A DNA stretch of 64,000 bases from Aeromicrobium senzhongii (lineage in GTDB: Bacteria > Actinomycetota > Actinomycetes > Propionibacteriales > Nocardioidaceae), in the NCBI RefSeq assembly GCF_014334735.1, contig NZ_CP060587.1, positions 1,612,001 through 1,676,000 of the forward strand, in the 5' to 3' direction. The position numbers were made by a program, and so were the translations under genes. Position 1 is the first letter of the stretch, and each line of letters starts with the position of its first letter. Positions 43,681 to 52,110 of this stretch are shown piece by piece. Below the pieces are notes generated by a model, which saw nothing but the letters and a program-made list of their open reading frames with translations, was not told the DNA's origin and ran no database searches.

Positions 43681-44565
43681 ATGTTCAACAAGGGCACGAT
43701 GCCGTTCACGTCGGTCGCCGACGTCAAGGCCCGCCTCGCCACGGCCGGGTATCTCGCGTCGGACGCCGTCGCCACGACGGTGTTCCTCGCCAGCGAGCTG
43801 GGCAAGCCGCTGCTCGTCGAGGGCCCCGCCGGGGTCGGCAAGACCGAGCTCTCGCGGGCCATCGCCCAGGCGTGCAGCGCCGAGCTGGTGCGCCTGCAGT
43901 GCTACGAGGGCGTCGACGAGTCCCGCGCGATCTACGAGTGGAACCACGCCAAGCAGCTGCTGCGGATCTCGGCCGGCCAGGACGAGACGTGGAGCGAGGC
44001 GAAGTCGGACATCTTCTCCGAGGAGTTCCTGCTCCCCCGCCCGCTGCTGTCGGCGATCCGCAACGACGGCCCCACCGTGCTGCTGATCGACGAGACCGAC
44101 AAGGCCGACGTCGAGATCGAGGGCCTGCTGCTCGAGGTGCTCGGCGACTTCCAGATCACGATCCCCGAGCTGGGCACGGTGACGGCGACCCAACGGCCCT
44201 TCGTCGTGCTGACCTCGAACGCGACGCGCGAGCTGTCCGAGGCGCTGCGCCGCCGCTGCCTGTTCCTGCACATCGAGTTCCCCGACGCCGAGCTCGAGCG
44301 CGACATCGTCGCCATGAAGGTGCCCGACCTCGACCAGGCACTGGTCGACTCGGTGATCCGTGTGGTCAACGCGCTGCGTGCCATGCCGCTGCGCAAGGCC
44401 CCCTCGGTGTCCGAGACGCTCGACTGGGCCCGCACCCTCGTGGCGCTGGGCGCCGACGCGCTCACCTCCGAGGTCGTCTCCGAGAGCCTCGGTGTCGTGC
44501 TGAAGCACCAGGACGACATCGACAAGGCGCGCACGAAGCTGGATCTGGACGCCGTCCTGTCATGA
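43681..44565 (+). CDS. MoxR-type AAA ATPase
   Basis: 294-residue AAA+ chaperone. Walker A is VEGPAGVGKTEL and Walker B TVLLIDETDKAD; sensor 1 is VVLTSNATREL. MoxR proteins work with a VWA-domain partner to mature or remodel protein complexes; the partner is the next gene, overlapping by 4 nt. The ATG at 43681 follows the conserved N-terminus; an upstream frame is not used. Confidence 0.92.
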   Translation: MFNKGTMPFTSVADVKARLATAGYLASDAVATTVFLASELGKPLLVEGPAGVGKTELSRAIAQACSAELVRLQCYEGVDESRAIYEWNHAKQLLRISAGQDETWSEAKSDIFSEEFLLPRPLLSAIRNDGPTVLLIDETDKADVEIEGLLLEVLGDFQITIPELGTVTATQRPFVVLTSNATRELSEALRRRCLFLHIEFPDAELERDIVAMKVPDLDQALVDSVIRVVNALRAMPLRKAPSVSETLDWARTLVALGADALTSEVVSESLGVVLKHQDDIDKARTKLDLDAVLS

Positions 44566-45956
44566 GCGCCCAGGTCGCGACCCGGCTGGTCGAGTTCGTC
44601 GAGGCGCTGCGCAACAAGGGCGTCAACGCCGGTCCGAGCGAGACGATCGACGCCGCGGACGTGATGCGCGTCCTGGGTCTCGACGACCGTGAGCTGCTGC
44701 GCGAGGGCCTGGCCGCGGCGCTCGTGCGCCGCGGCGGCCAGCGCGACGTGTTCGACCAGACCTTCGACCTGTTCTTCCCGGTCGGCGTCGGCCGCCCCGA
44801 GGCCGCCCGCGACGCCGGCGAGGACATGGACGTCGAGCAGATCCGCGAGCTGCTGCTCATGGCGCTGATGGACCGCGACCCGCGCACGCTGGCCCAGATC
44901 GCCGAGATCGCGGTGGACGTGCTGGGCGAGGTGGGACAGCCCGGCAGCGAGACCGCCGGCTGGTCCGCCTACCAGACCATCGACCGACTCCAGCCCCAGA
45001 CGCTGATCGCCGCGGCCCTGGCCATGCGCCCCGGCGGCGGCAGCGGCCAGGGCGGCCAGGGACTGGGCACCCAGTTCACCGACCGGCTGGCCCGCGACGA
45101 GGTGCGCCAGGGCGTCGAGGCGTTCCGCGAGATGGTCCAGGCCGAGGCCCGCCGCCGGTCGGCCGAGCTGCGTGGTCGTGAGCTCGTGGCCCGGCACGCC
45201 GTGCGGTCGTCGCGTGAGCACGTCGACTTCCTCAGCGCCAACCGCCAGCAGCTGGAGGAGCTGCGCCGGTCGGTGAAGCCGCTCGCCCGCGTGCTGGCGA
45301 CCCGCCTCTCGGCCCGCCGCCGACGCCGGCGCCGCGGCAAGATCGACATGCGGCGCACCCTGCGACGCGCCATGGGCACCGGCGGCGTGCCGATGCGGCC
45401 CGTCTACGAGAAGCCGCGACCGAACCGCCCCGAGCTCGTCCTGCTGTGCGACGTCTCGGGGTCCGTGGCCGGGTTCTCCAACTTCACGATGCTGCTCACC
45501 CAGGCCCTCAGCGCCCAGTTCAGCAAGGTGCGGGTCTTCGCCTTCGTCAACGCGATGGCCGAGGTCACCGACATCGTGCGCGACGGCGCCGTCTCCGGCG
45601 GCGCGGACATCGAGACGCGCATTCGTGCCGAGGCCCGGATCACGAAGTGGCACACCAGCAGCGACTACGGCGAGGCGCTGCTGGACTTCCGCGAGTTCTT
45701 CCTCGACGCGGTCGGACCCCGGACCGCCGTGCTGATCCTCGGCGACGCCCGCAACAACAACCAGAACCCGCGGTTCGACGCGCTCCACGAGATCGCGATG
45801 CGGTCCCGGCGGACGTACTGGCTCAACCCCGAGCACCACACCCGGTGGGGCCTGGGCGACTCCGAGGCGCTGGCGTACGCCGAGGTCGTGCCGATGTACG
45901 AGTGCGCCAACGTCGATCAGCTGACCCACTTCGTGACACGATTGCTGCCTGTCTGA
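44562..45956 (+). CDS. VWA-domain protein, MoxR partner (CoxE-like)
   Basis: 464 residues. The N-terminal half is helical with a highly basic stretch (RLSARRRRRRRGKIDMRRTL) near residue 245-265. The C-terminal VWA domain has an intact MIDAS (LLCDVSGSVAGF, Asp-x-Ser-x-Ser) and the later RTAVLILGDARNNN motif. Its start overlaps moxR (ATGA). The pair is predicted to use ATP to insert metal or activate a target; that target is not identified here. Confidence 0.9.
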   Translation: MSAQVATRLVEFVEALRNKGVNAGPSETIDAADVMRVLGLDDRELLREGLAAALVRRGGQRDVFDQTFDLFFPVGVGRPEAARDAGEDMDVEQIRELLLMALMDRDPRTLAQIAEIAVDVLGEVGQPGSETAGWSAYQTIDRLQPQTLIAAALAMRPGGGSGQGGQGLGTQFTDRLARDEVRQGVEAFREMVQAEARRRSAELRGRELVARHAVRSSREHVDFLSANRQQLEELRRSVKPLARVLATRLSARRRRRRRGKIDMRRTLRRAMGTGGVPMRPVYEKPRPNRPELVLLCDVSGSVAGFSNFTMLLTQALSAQFSKVRVFAFVNAMAEVTDIVRDGAVSGGADIETRIRAEARITKWHTSSDYGEALLDFREFFLDAVGPRTAVLILGDARNNNQNPRFDALHEIAMRSRRTYWLNPEHHTRWGLGDSEALAYAEVVPMYECANVDQLTHFVTRLLPV

Positions 45957-45969
45957 GCGAAGGAGCGCG

Positions 45970-46425
45970 ATGCGCACCCTGATCCGTCTCGCGGTGGTGG
46001 CCGCAGTCGCCCTCGTCCTGGCCGCCTGCGGCGGCTCCGAGGAGGCGCCCGACGCTCCGACGACGCCCACGATCACGCCCGCCCCCTCGCGTGGCGTGCC
46101 CGCGGGCGTCAAGGAGAGCATCGACACCCCCGCCGGGGTCGTCGTGGGCGAGGGCGGCCAGATCCACGTGGTCACGTACGGCAGCAGCTCCAACCCCGCG
46201 GTCGTCCGGGACGTCAGCGCCGAGGGCCAGACCGTCACGGTCGACGTCGGCGCCGTCCCGGGCCGCGCCGCCACCATGGACTACGTCCCCACCACGTCGA
46301 CGTTCCCGGTGCCCGAGGGCGTGGACACCGGCGAGCCCATCGTCTTCCGGCTCGGCGAGTTCGGTGCGGTGACGATCAAGTCCTTTGCTCCCGGCGCCCA
46401 GGCCTGGATCACGAGGCCCGAGTGA
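45970..46425 (+). CDS. Predicted lipoprotein
   Basis: 151 residues with a lipoprotein signal ending in LAAC (Cys near 20), a Pro/Thr linker and a small beta domain. No enzymatic motif is visible. It lies 13 nt after the VWA gene and overlaps the macro-domain gene by 4 nt, so the four genes from 43.68 to 46.92 kb probably form one operon. Confidence 0.75.
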   Translation: MRTLIRLAVVAAVALVLAACGGSEEAPDAPTTPTITPAPSRGVPAGVKESIDTPAGVVVGEGGQIHVVTYGSSSNPAVVRDVSAEGQTVTVDVGAVPGRAATMDYVPTTSTFPVPEGVDTGEPIVFRLGEFGAVTIKSFAPGAQAWITRPE

Positions 46426-46922
46426 GCACCACGATCAGCGCCGTCCAGGCCGACATCACGACCCTCGAGGTCGATGCCATCGTCAACGCCGCGAACAACG
46501 CGATGCGCGGCGGCGGCGGCGTCGACGGGGCGATCCATGCGGCCGGCGGTCCCGCCGTCCTGGCCGACTGCATCGCTCGGTTCCCCGACGGGCTGGCCAC
46601 GGGCGACGCGGGCTGGACGACCGCCGGCGACCTCCCGGCCCGATGGATCATCCACACGGTCGGACCGAACCGCCACGCGGGCCAGACGGACCCCGATCTG
46701 CTCGAGTCCTGCTATCGCCGGTCCCTCGAGGTCGCCGACGAGCTCGGTGCGCGCGAGGTGGCGTTCCCGCTGATCGGGGCCGGCGTCTACGGCTGGTCGA
46801 AGGCCGAATCCGTGGCTGCCGCCGTCCGTGCGGTCCACGGCACAGCGACCTCGGTCGAGCGCGTGCTGCTCGTGGGCTACGACGCGGCGGCCCGCGCCGA
46901 GATCGAGTCGGCGCTGCGCTGA
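46422..46922 (+). CDS. Macro-domain protein (ADP-ribose binding/deacetylase)
   Basis: 166 residues, a complete macro domain. The ADP-ribose pocket is shown by VNAANNAMRGGGGVDGAIHAAGG-type residues near 20-43 and by PLIGAGVYGWSK near 115. This fits the O-acetyl-ADP-ribose deacetylase class, which removes ADP-ribose or its acetyl ester. Start GTG overlaps the lipoprotein stop. The partner transferase, if any, is not in the window. Confidence 0.9.
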   Translation: MSTTISAVQADITTLEVDAIVNAANNAMRGGGGVDGAIHAAGGPAVLADCIARFPDGLATGDAGWTTAGDLPARWIIHTVGPNRHAGQTDPDLLESCYRRSLEVADELGAREVAFPLIGAGVYGWSKAESVAAAVRAVHGTATSVERVLLVGYDAAARAEIESALR

Positions 46923-46943
46923 CGGGCGCGGTTGACTGTCCCC

Positions 46944-47477
46944 ATGGCGTCTCGGCTGCTGATCCTCGCGGACACCCATCTGCCCAAGCGGGCGAAAGAC
47001 CTCCCGGAGCAGGTGTGGGACGAGGTGGACGCCGCTGACGTGGTGATCCACGCCGGCGACTGGGTGTCGGTCGATCACCTGAACGACCTCGAGCAGCGCT
47101 CGCGACGCCTCGTCGCGGTGTACGGGAACAACGACCACGGCGAGCTGCGCGAGCGGCTGCCGCTGGTCGCCCGCGCCGAGATCGACGGCGTCCGGTTCGC
47201 CGTCGTGCACGAGACGGGCCCGGCGAAGGGCCGCGAGGACCGGTGCAGCGCCGAGTACGGCGACGTCGACGTCCTCGTGTTCGGGCACAGCCACATCCCG
47301 TGGGACACGACGGCCGAGAGCGGCCTGCGGCTGCTGAACCCCGGCTCCCCCACCGACCGCCGCCGTCAGCCGTTCTGCACCTACCTGACGGCGATTGCCG
47401 ACGCGGGTGCCCTGCGGGACGTGACGCTGCACCGACTCCCGCCCCGAACCCCGGCGCCAAGATCTGGCTCCCGCTAG
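46944..47477 (+). CDS. YfcE/MJ0936-type metallophosphoesterase
   Basis: 177-residue calcineurin-like phosphoesterase. The five metal motifs are visible: LADTHLPK (Asp-x-His), VIHAGDW, VYGNNDH, VHETGP and VFGHSHIP. Small single-domain enzymes of this type cleave phosphodiesters in vitro; the natural substrate is unknown. The ATG at 46944 (MASRLLILADTH) is the natural start. Confidence 0.88.
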   Translation: MASRLLILADTHLPKRAKDLPEQVWDEVDAADVVIHAGDWVSVDHLNDLEQRSRRLVAVYGNNDHGELRERLPLVARAEIDGVRFAVVHETGPAKGREDRCSAEYGDVDVLVFGHSHIPWDTTAESGLRLLNPGSPTDRRRQPFCTYLTAIADAGALRDVTLHRLPPRTPAPRSGSR

Positions 47478-47487
47478 GGTCCGGCAC

Positions 47488-48486
47488 ATGACTGAGCGTC
47501 CGAGGGCCGTCGTCGCGGGGTGGAACGGATTCATCGGACACCGGCTGGTCGACGACCTCCGGTCACGGGACTACGAGGTCGTACGAGTCGGCCGCGCGGG
47601 ACCGGACGCGACCTGGTCGGACCCCTCCTCCCTCCGTCGCGCGGTCGACGGAGCCGACCTCGTCGTCAACCTGGCGGGCAAGAGCGTCGGCTGCCGGTAC
47701 ACCGACGCCAACCGCGACGAGATCCTGCGGTCCCGCGTGGCGACCACGCGTCAGCTGCGTGAGGCCATCGAGCAGGCGGGCCACCCGCCACGGCTCTGGA
47801 TGAACGCCAGCACGGCGACGATCTACCGCTACGCCCTGGACCGTCCGCAGACCGAGTCCGACGGCGAGTTGGGCTCCGGCTTCTCGGTGGACGTGGCGCG
47901 GGCGTGGGAGGACGAGTTCTTCGCCGGCGACCTGCCGGGCACCCGCCGCGTCGCCCTGCGGATGGCGATCGTGCTCGGCGGGCCGGCGTCCGACCTGCTG
48001 GCCCGCGTGGCGCGGCTCGGACTGGGCGGCCCGCAGTACGACGGGTGGTGGCGCCAGCACCGCCGCTACCGCGGGATCGGCGACCGTCCCTCCGGCGGTC
48101 CCGTTCCGATCCACCACTCGCGCGGTCGCCAGAAGTTCTCGTGGATCCACATCGACGACGTGCTCGCCGCCACGCGGTACATCGATGAGCACCCCGGGAT
48201 CGACGGCCCGGTCAACCTCTCGTCGCCCCGGCCCAGCGACAACCGCACCCTCATGGCCGAGTTGCGCCGGGTCGTGCGGATGCCACTCGGCCTGCCCGCC
48301 CCCCGCTGGATGCTCGAACCCGCCCTGTGGGTGCTGCGCAACGAGTCGGAGCTGTTGCTCAAGAGCCGCTGGGTGCTGCCCGAGCGGCTCGAAGCGGCAG
48401 GTTTCGACTTCGCCTGGCCCGAGCTGGGACCTGCACTGGACGATGCGGTGCGAAGCCGGAGAAGTCAGCCCGCACGGGCCGTGTAG
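47488..48486 (+). CDS. NAD-dependent epimerase/dehydratase-like protein (TIGR01777-type)
   Basis: 332 residues, Rossmann fold. The nucleotide-binding motif is GWNGFIGHRL at the N-terminus, with LVVNLAGKSVGCRY and a C-terminal DUF1731-like region (EPALWVLRNESELLLKSRWVLP). This matches the TIGR01777 family of uncharacterised epimerase-like proteins. The classic YxxxK catalytic pair is not obvious, so it may not be a standard epimerase. 10 nt after the phosphoesterase gene. Confidence 0.85.
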   Translation: MTERPRAVVAGWNGFIGHRLVDDLRSRDYEVVRVGRAGPDATWSDPSSLRRAVDGADLVVNLAGKSVGCRYTDANRDEILRSRVATTRQLREAIEQAGHPPRLWMNASTATIYRYALDRPQTESDGELGSGFSVDVARAWEDEFFAGDLPGTRRVALRMAIVLGGPASDLLARVARLGLGGPQYDGWWRQHRRYRGIGDRPSGGPVPIHHSRGRQKFSWIHIDDVLAATRYIDEHPGIDGPVNLSSPRPSDNRTLMAELRRVVRMPLGLPAPRWMLEPALWVLRNESELLLKSRWVLPERLEAAGFDFAWPELGPALDDAVRSRRSQPARAV

Positions 48487-48699
48487 CCCGCCATCGCAGG
48501 CCTTTCGGGGCGTCACGACCGCGTGGATCCCGTGAGATATCTCACGAGGAGGGATTTCTCCGGTTAACGGATATTCACTGGAACCGCAGTGCGATCGTCG
48601 CCTCGAGCCGGACGGCTCCCTACACCGTGGGTTCGTGATCGCCTGAATTTCCGACGTAGATTCGCTGTGGCCACAAGGGGCCAGGCCGTGAACACGCTG

Positions 48700-48853
48700 A
48701 ACTCGCCGAGGTTCACGGGACCAGTCAAGACGAACACAATCGGCGAGCCGGGGAAACCAGCATTCCGTCGCGACAGCGCGACTTGGGGCTAACCACCACG
48801 CGTGGGGCACACCTTCACTGCCAGCCCGACAGGTCTCTCTCCGTAGGCGTTGA
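48700..48853 (+). ncRNA. Cyclic-di-AMP riboswitch (ydaO/yuaA type), probable
   Basis: The leader of the NlpC/P60 gene carries the layout of this RNA: GCCGGGGAAACCAGC near 48750, a second TTGGGGCTAACC element about 30 nt later, then AGCCCGACAG and CCGTAGGCG just before GAAGGAG and the ATG. The 5' CGCC near 48703 can pair with the 3' GGCG. The usual CAGCTAACC segment is changed to CAGGTCTCTC here. In actinobacteria this riboswitch commonly controls cell-wall hydrolases and responds to c-di-AMP. Boundaries are approximate. Confidence 0.7.
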
Positions 48854-48864
48854 AGGAGACTCCC

Positions 48865-49497
48865 ATGCGACACGTCGCACGAATCCTTGCTGCCACGATG
48901 GCGGCTTCCGTCCTCGGCGTCGTTGCTCCCGCAACCGCCCATGCCTCGGGCAGCACGACGCCCACCACGACCAGCACGACCAGCACGACCGCCGCTCCCG
49001 CACCGACTGCAGCGCAGTTGGCAGCGAAGAAGAAGGCCGCCGAGAAGAAGAAGCGTGCGGCCATCGCGAAGAAGAAGCGCCTGCTGAAGAAGAAGCGGGC
49101 GATCATCGCCAAGAAGAAGGCGCTCGCGAAGAAGCGTGCCGCCGCCGCGCGCGGCAAGAAGATCGTCCGCCACGCCGCGAAGTACAAGGGCACGCCCTAC
49201 CGCTGGGGCGGCACCAGCCCCCGCGGCTTCGACTGCTCCGGGTACGTCCAGTACGTGGTGAAGAAGGCGATCAAGAAGAAGCTCCCCCGCGTTGCGGGTG
49301 CCCAGATGAAGAAGGGCAAGAAGGTCTCCAAGAGCAACAAGAAGAAGGGCGACCTGATCGGCTTCTACAGCGGCTCGCGCGTCTACCACATCGGGATCTA
49401 CGCCGGTGACGGCAAGATCTGGCACTCGCCCCGTCCGGGCAAGTCGGTCAAGAAGGAGAAGATCTGGACCAGCAAGTACAAGGTCCGTCGTCTCTGA
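48865..49497 (+). CDS. Secreted NlpC/P60 peptidoglycan hydrolase
   Basis: 210 residues. The signal peptide ends near ATAHAS, followed by a Ser/Thr linker and an unusual lysine-rich helical stretch (residues about 54-98, with repeated AKKK units). The NlpC/P60 domain starts near 100 (IVRHAAKYKGTPYRWGG). The catalytic Cys is C124 in FDCSGYV; His are near 175 (HIGIYAG) and 187. It probably cuts between D-Glu and m-DAP. The ATG at 48865 has GAAGGAG 6 nt upstream. Likely controlled by the riboswitch in its leader. Confidence 0.92.
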   Translation: MRHVARILAATMAASVLGVVAPATAHASGSTTPTTTSTTSTTAAPAPTAAQLAAKKKAAEKKKRAAIAKKKRLLKKKRAIIAKKKALAKKRAAAARGKKIVRHAAKYKGTPYRWGGTSPRGFDCSGYVQYVVKKAIKKKLPRVAGAQMKKGKKVSKSNKKKGDLIGFYSGSRVYHIGIYAGDGKIWHSPRPGKSVKKEKIWTSKYKVRRL

Positions 49498-49516
49498 TCT
49501 GACGCATTCGTCGCCG

Positions 49517-49547
49517 AGGGCGAGCCACCGTCACGGTGGCTCGCCCT
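49517..49547 (+). terminator. Strong hairpin terminator after the NlpC/P60 gene
   Basis: A perfect 14-bp stem (agggcgagccaccg / cggtggctcgccct) with a 3-nt loop, 20 nt after the stop, followed by a short T-containing tail. It also separates this gene from the convergent liv operon and could act in both directions. Confidence 0.8.
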
Positions 49548-49589
49548 TGGTGTCTCTTCGAGTGCTGATGCCTGCTCGTCTGACCGCGG

Positions 49590-50297
49590 TCAGACGCCGA
49601 GGTAGGCCCGCTGCACCCGCGCGTCGTTCTGGAGCTCCTTGGCGCTTCCCGACAGCACGACCCGGCCCTCGGCCAGGACGTAGCCGGAGGTGGCGATCTG
49701 CAGGGCCGAGTTGGCGTTCTGCTCCGCGAGCAGCACGCCGATGCCCTCGTTGTTGATCTCGACGATCGTCTCGAAGACCTGCTGGGTGATCAGGGGCGCC
49801 AGTCCCATCGACGGCTCGTCGAGGATCAGCATCGACGGGTCCGACATCAACGAGCGGCCGATCGCGACCATCTGCTGCTGGCCGCCCGACAACGACCCGG
49901 CCGCCTGCTTGCGCTTCTCACGCAGGACCGGGAACAGGTCGTACGACCGCTCCAACAGCGTCTTGACCCGGGACTTGTCGCCGCGCCGGACGTAGGCGCC
50001 CAGCATGAGGTTCTTCTCGACCGACATCCGCGGGAACAGGTGGCGTCCCTCGGGGCAGTGCGCGAGGCCCTTCTTGACGATCGCCGCCGGGCTGCTGCGC
50101 GTGATGTCCTCCCCGTTGAACTCGACCGAGCCGCTGTTCGGCCGGAGCACGCCGCTCATCGCCTTGAACAGCGTCGACTTCCCGGACCCGTTCGCACCGA
50201 GGATGACCGTCAGCTCGCCGTCGTTGGCGGTGATGTCGATCCCGTGGAGGACGTCGACAGCCTCGTAGCTCGCGTTCAATCCGCTGATCTTGATCAT
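49590..50297 (-). CDS. livF: Branched-chain amino acid ABC transporter ATPase LivF
   Basis: 235-residue ATPase of the HAAT importer family. Walker A is GANGSGKST, the signature is LSGGQQQM, Walker B is LILDEPSMGLAP. The start ATG overlaps livG's stop codon (ATGA). The C-terminal end (AYLGV) is the usual LivF tail. The substrate may be Leu/Ile/Val or another amide, as this family is broad. Confidence 0.93.
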   Translation of the reverse strand: MIKISGLNASYEAVDVLHGIDITANDGELTVILGANGSGKSTLFKAMSGVLRPNSGSVEFNGEDITRSSPAAIVKKGLAHCPEGRHLFPRMSVEKNLMLGAYVRRGDKSRVKTLLERSYDLFPVLREKRKQAAGSLSGGQQQMVAIGRSLMSDPSMLILDEPSMGLAPLITQQVFETIVEINNEGIGVLLAEQNANSALQIATSGYVLAEGRVVLSGSAKELQNDARVQRAYLGV

Positions 50298-51073
50298 GAT
50301 CGCGCTCCTGCTTGGTCGTTGTTGGCGCCGAGATAGGCCTCGATGACGAGCGGGTCCTTCTTGATCTGCTCGGGCGACCCGGTCGCGATGCGCTGCCCGT
50401 GGTCGAGCACGACGATCTGGTCGGCCAGGTTCATGACCATCGACATCTTGTGCTCGACGAGACACACGGTGATGCCACGCGACACCATCTGGCGGATGAG
50501 GTCGCCGAAGGCCTCGGTCTCCTCGTCGTTGGTGCCCGCTGCCGGCTCGTCCAGCAGCAGCAATCGGGGCTCCGTGGCCAGGGCGAGTGCCATCGACACG
50601 CGCTTCTGCGCCTCCTGGGGGAGCTTCGACGCCACCTCGTCACACAGGTGCGCCGCCCCGACGAACTCGAGCTCCTCCATCGCCTTGGCCCGACTGGCGC
50701 GCTCGTCGCGCCGGTGCCGAGGCGTGTGGAAGACCGCGTCGAGCGCATTGGACTTCGAGCGGACGACGCAGCCGGCCAGCACGTTGTCGAGCACCGTGGA
50801 GTCCTCGAACAGCTGCGTCGTCTGGAACGTCCGGGCGATGCCTTCGCGCACCGTGCGGTGCGGCTTCATGCCGGTGATGTCCTTACCTTCGAACGTCACC
50901 GTGCCGGAGGTCGGCGTGTAGAACCCCGCCAGGAGGTTGAACAGCGTCGACTTGCCCGCACCGTTCGGACCGATGATCGCCGTGATCTGACCTTCCGGGA
51001 CATCGATGTCCACGTCCTTGACCGCAGCAATGCCGCCGAACGTCTTGCCGAGACCGCGTACCTGCAGAAGCAT
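50294..51073 (-). CDS. livG: Branched-chain amino acid ABC transporter ATPase LivG
   Basis: 259 residues. Walker A is GPNGAGKST, Walker B is LLLLDEPAAGTND, and the extended C-terminus (VLDHGQRIATGSPEQIKKDPLVIEAYLG) is characteristic of LivG. The signature region reads KLPQEAQKRVSMA, a weak form of LSGGQ typical for this subunit. Overlaps livM (TGATG) and livF (ATGA). Confidence 0.93.
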   Translation of the reverse strand: MLLQVRGLGKTFGGIAAVKDVDIDVPEGQITAIIGPNGAGKSTLFNLLAGFYTPTSGTVTFEGKDITGMKPHRTVREGIARTFQTTQLFEDSTVLDNVLAGCVVRSKSNALDAVFHTPRHRRDERASRAKAMEELEFVGAAHLCDEVASKLPQEAQKRVSMALALATEPRLLLLDEPAAGTNDEETEAFGDLIRQMVSRGITVCLVEHKMSMVMNLADQIVVLDHGQRIATGSPEQIKKDPLVIEAYLGANNDQAGARS

Positions 51074-52110
51074 CAGTGCACCTCGTCCTTCGTGGTGGAG
51101 CCGGCCGGCACGGTGGCGGGCTCGGTGGCCGGCTCGCCGGGCATCGTGGTGGCGCGGCGTTTGAAGCGCGCGGGGACCAGGTCGTTGAGGTACCCGATCA
51201 TCCCGCGCGGGGCGAAGATGACCAGCAGCACGATGATCGGTCCCAGCACGATGAAGCGATAGGTCTCCAGGTCCTGCAGCATCTCGAACAAGAACGCGAC
51301 CAGGAGGCTGCCCAGCAGCGGCCCCATGACCGTGCCGAGGCCGCCGATGAGCAGGAACAGCAACATCTCGAACGTGCGGTCGATGCCCGCCGAGTCCGGG
51401 CCGATGAAGCCGTTCAACGAGGCGAACAGGCCGCCGGCGAGTCCGGCGATGGTGGCCGACGCGGTGAAGGCCAGCTGCTTGCTGACGGCGACGTTCACGC
51501 CGATGGACTTCGCCAGGTCCTCCGAGGTGCGGATGGCCACGAGCGACCGTCCCGCGTTGGAGTGCAGCAGCGCGTGGGTCGTGTACGCGGCGGCGGCCAG
51601 GAAGATCAGGACGAAGTAGTACATCGTCGCCGGCTCCGTGAAGTCGATCGGTCCGATGTTCTCGGGGAACTTCACCCCGCTGACGCCCGAGTGCGCGTGC
51701 GTCAGCGACTCCCACCGCACGATGACGATGAAGATGAGGAACCCCAGCGCCATCGTGAAGATCGCGAAGTAGGCACCCTGCGTCCGCAGTGCGATGAGCC
51801 CCGAGACGTAGCCCAGCACCGTGGTGGCGAGAATCGCGACGAGGAAAGCCGACCAGAACGGCCAGTCACGGTCGGTCGTCAGCAGGCCCACCGTGTAGGC
51901 GCCCACGCCGAAGAAGGCACCGTGGGCCAGGGACAGCTGCCCCGTGAGGCCCAGGATGATGTTCAGTCCGTAGGCCGCGATGGCGTAGATGGCGGCCGTC
52001 GTCACGACGCGCAGCAGGTACTGCTGCTCGCTGAAGACGACCGGTGCGAGGAGCAGGGCGATCGCGACGAGGGCGACGCCGAGCAGGCGGGGGTTGAGTC
52101 GGTCGATCAT
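51073..52110 (-). CDS. livM: Branched-chain amino acid ABC permease LivM
   Basis: 345-residue permease with about ten hydrophobic segments. The EAA-like loop with LRTSEDLAKSIGVNV and the N-terminal YGLNIILGLTGQLSLAHGAF block identify LivM. It ends with a longer Pro/Thr-rich cytoplasmic tail. The ATG at 52110 overlaps the livH stop by 4 nt (ATGA). Confidence 0.92.
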   Translation of the reverse strand: MIDRLNPRLLGVALVAIALLLAPVVFSEQQYLLRVVTTAAIYAIAAYGLNIILGLTGQLSLAHGAFFGVGAYTVGLLTTDRDWPFWSAFLVAILATTVLGYVSGLIALRTQGAYFAIFTMALGFLIFIVIVRWESLTHAHSGVSGVKFPENIGPIDFTEPATMYYFVLIFLAAAAYTTHALLHSNAGRSLVAIRTSEDLAKSIGVNVAVSKQLAFTASATIAGLAGGLFASLNGFIGPDSAGIDRTFEMLLFLLIGGLGTVMGPLLGSLLVAFLFEMLQDLETYRFIVLGPIIVLLVIFAPRGMIGYLNDLVPARFKRRATTMPGEPATEPATVPAGSTTKDEVH

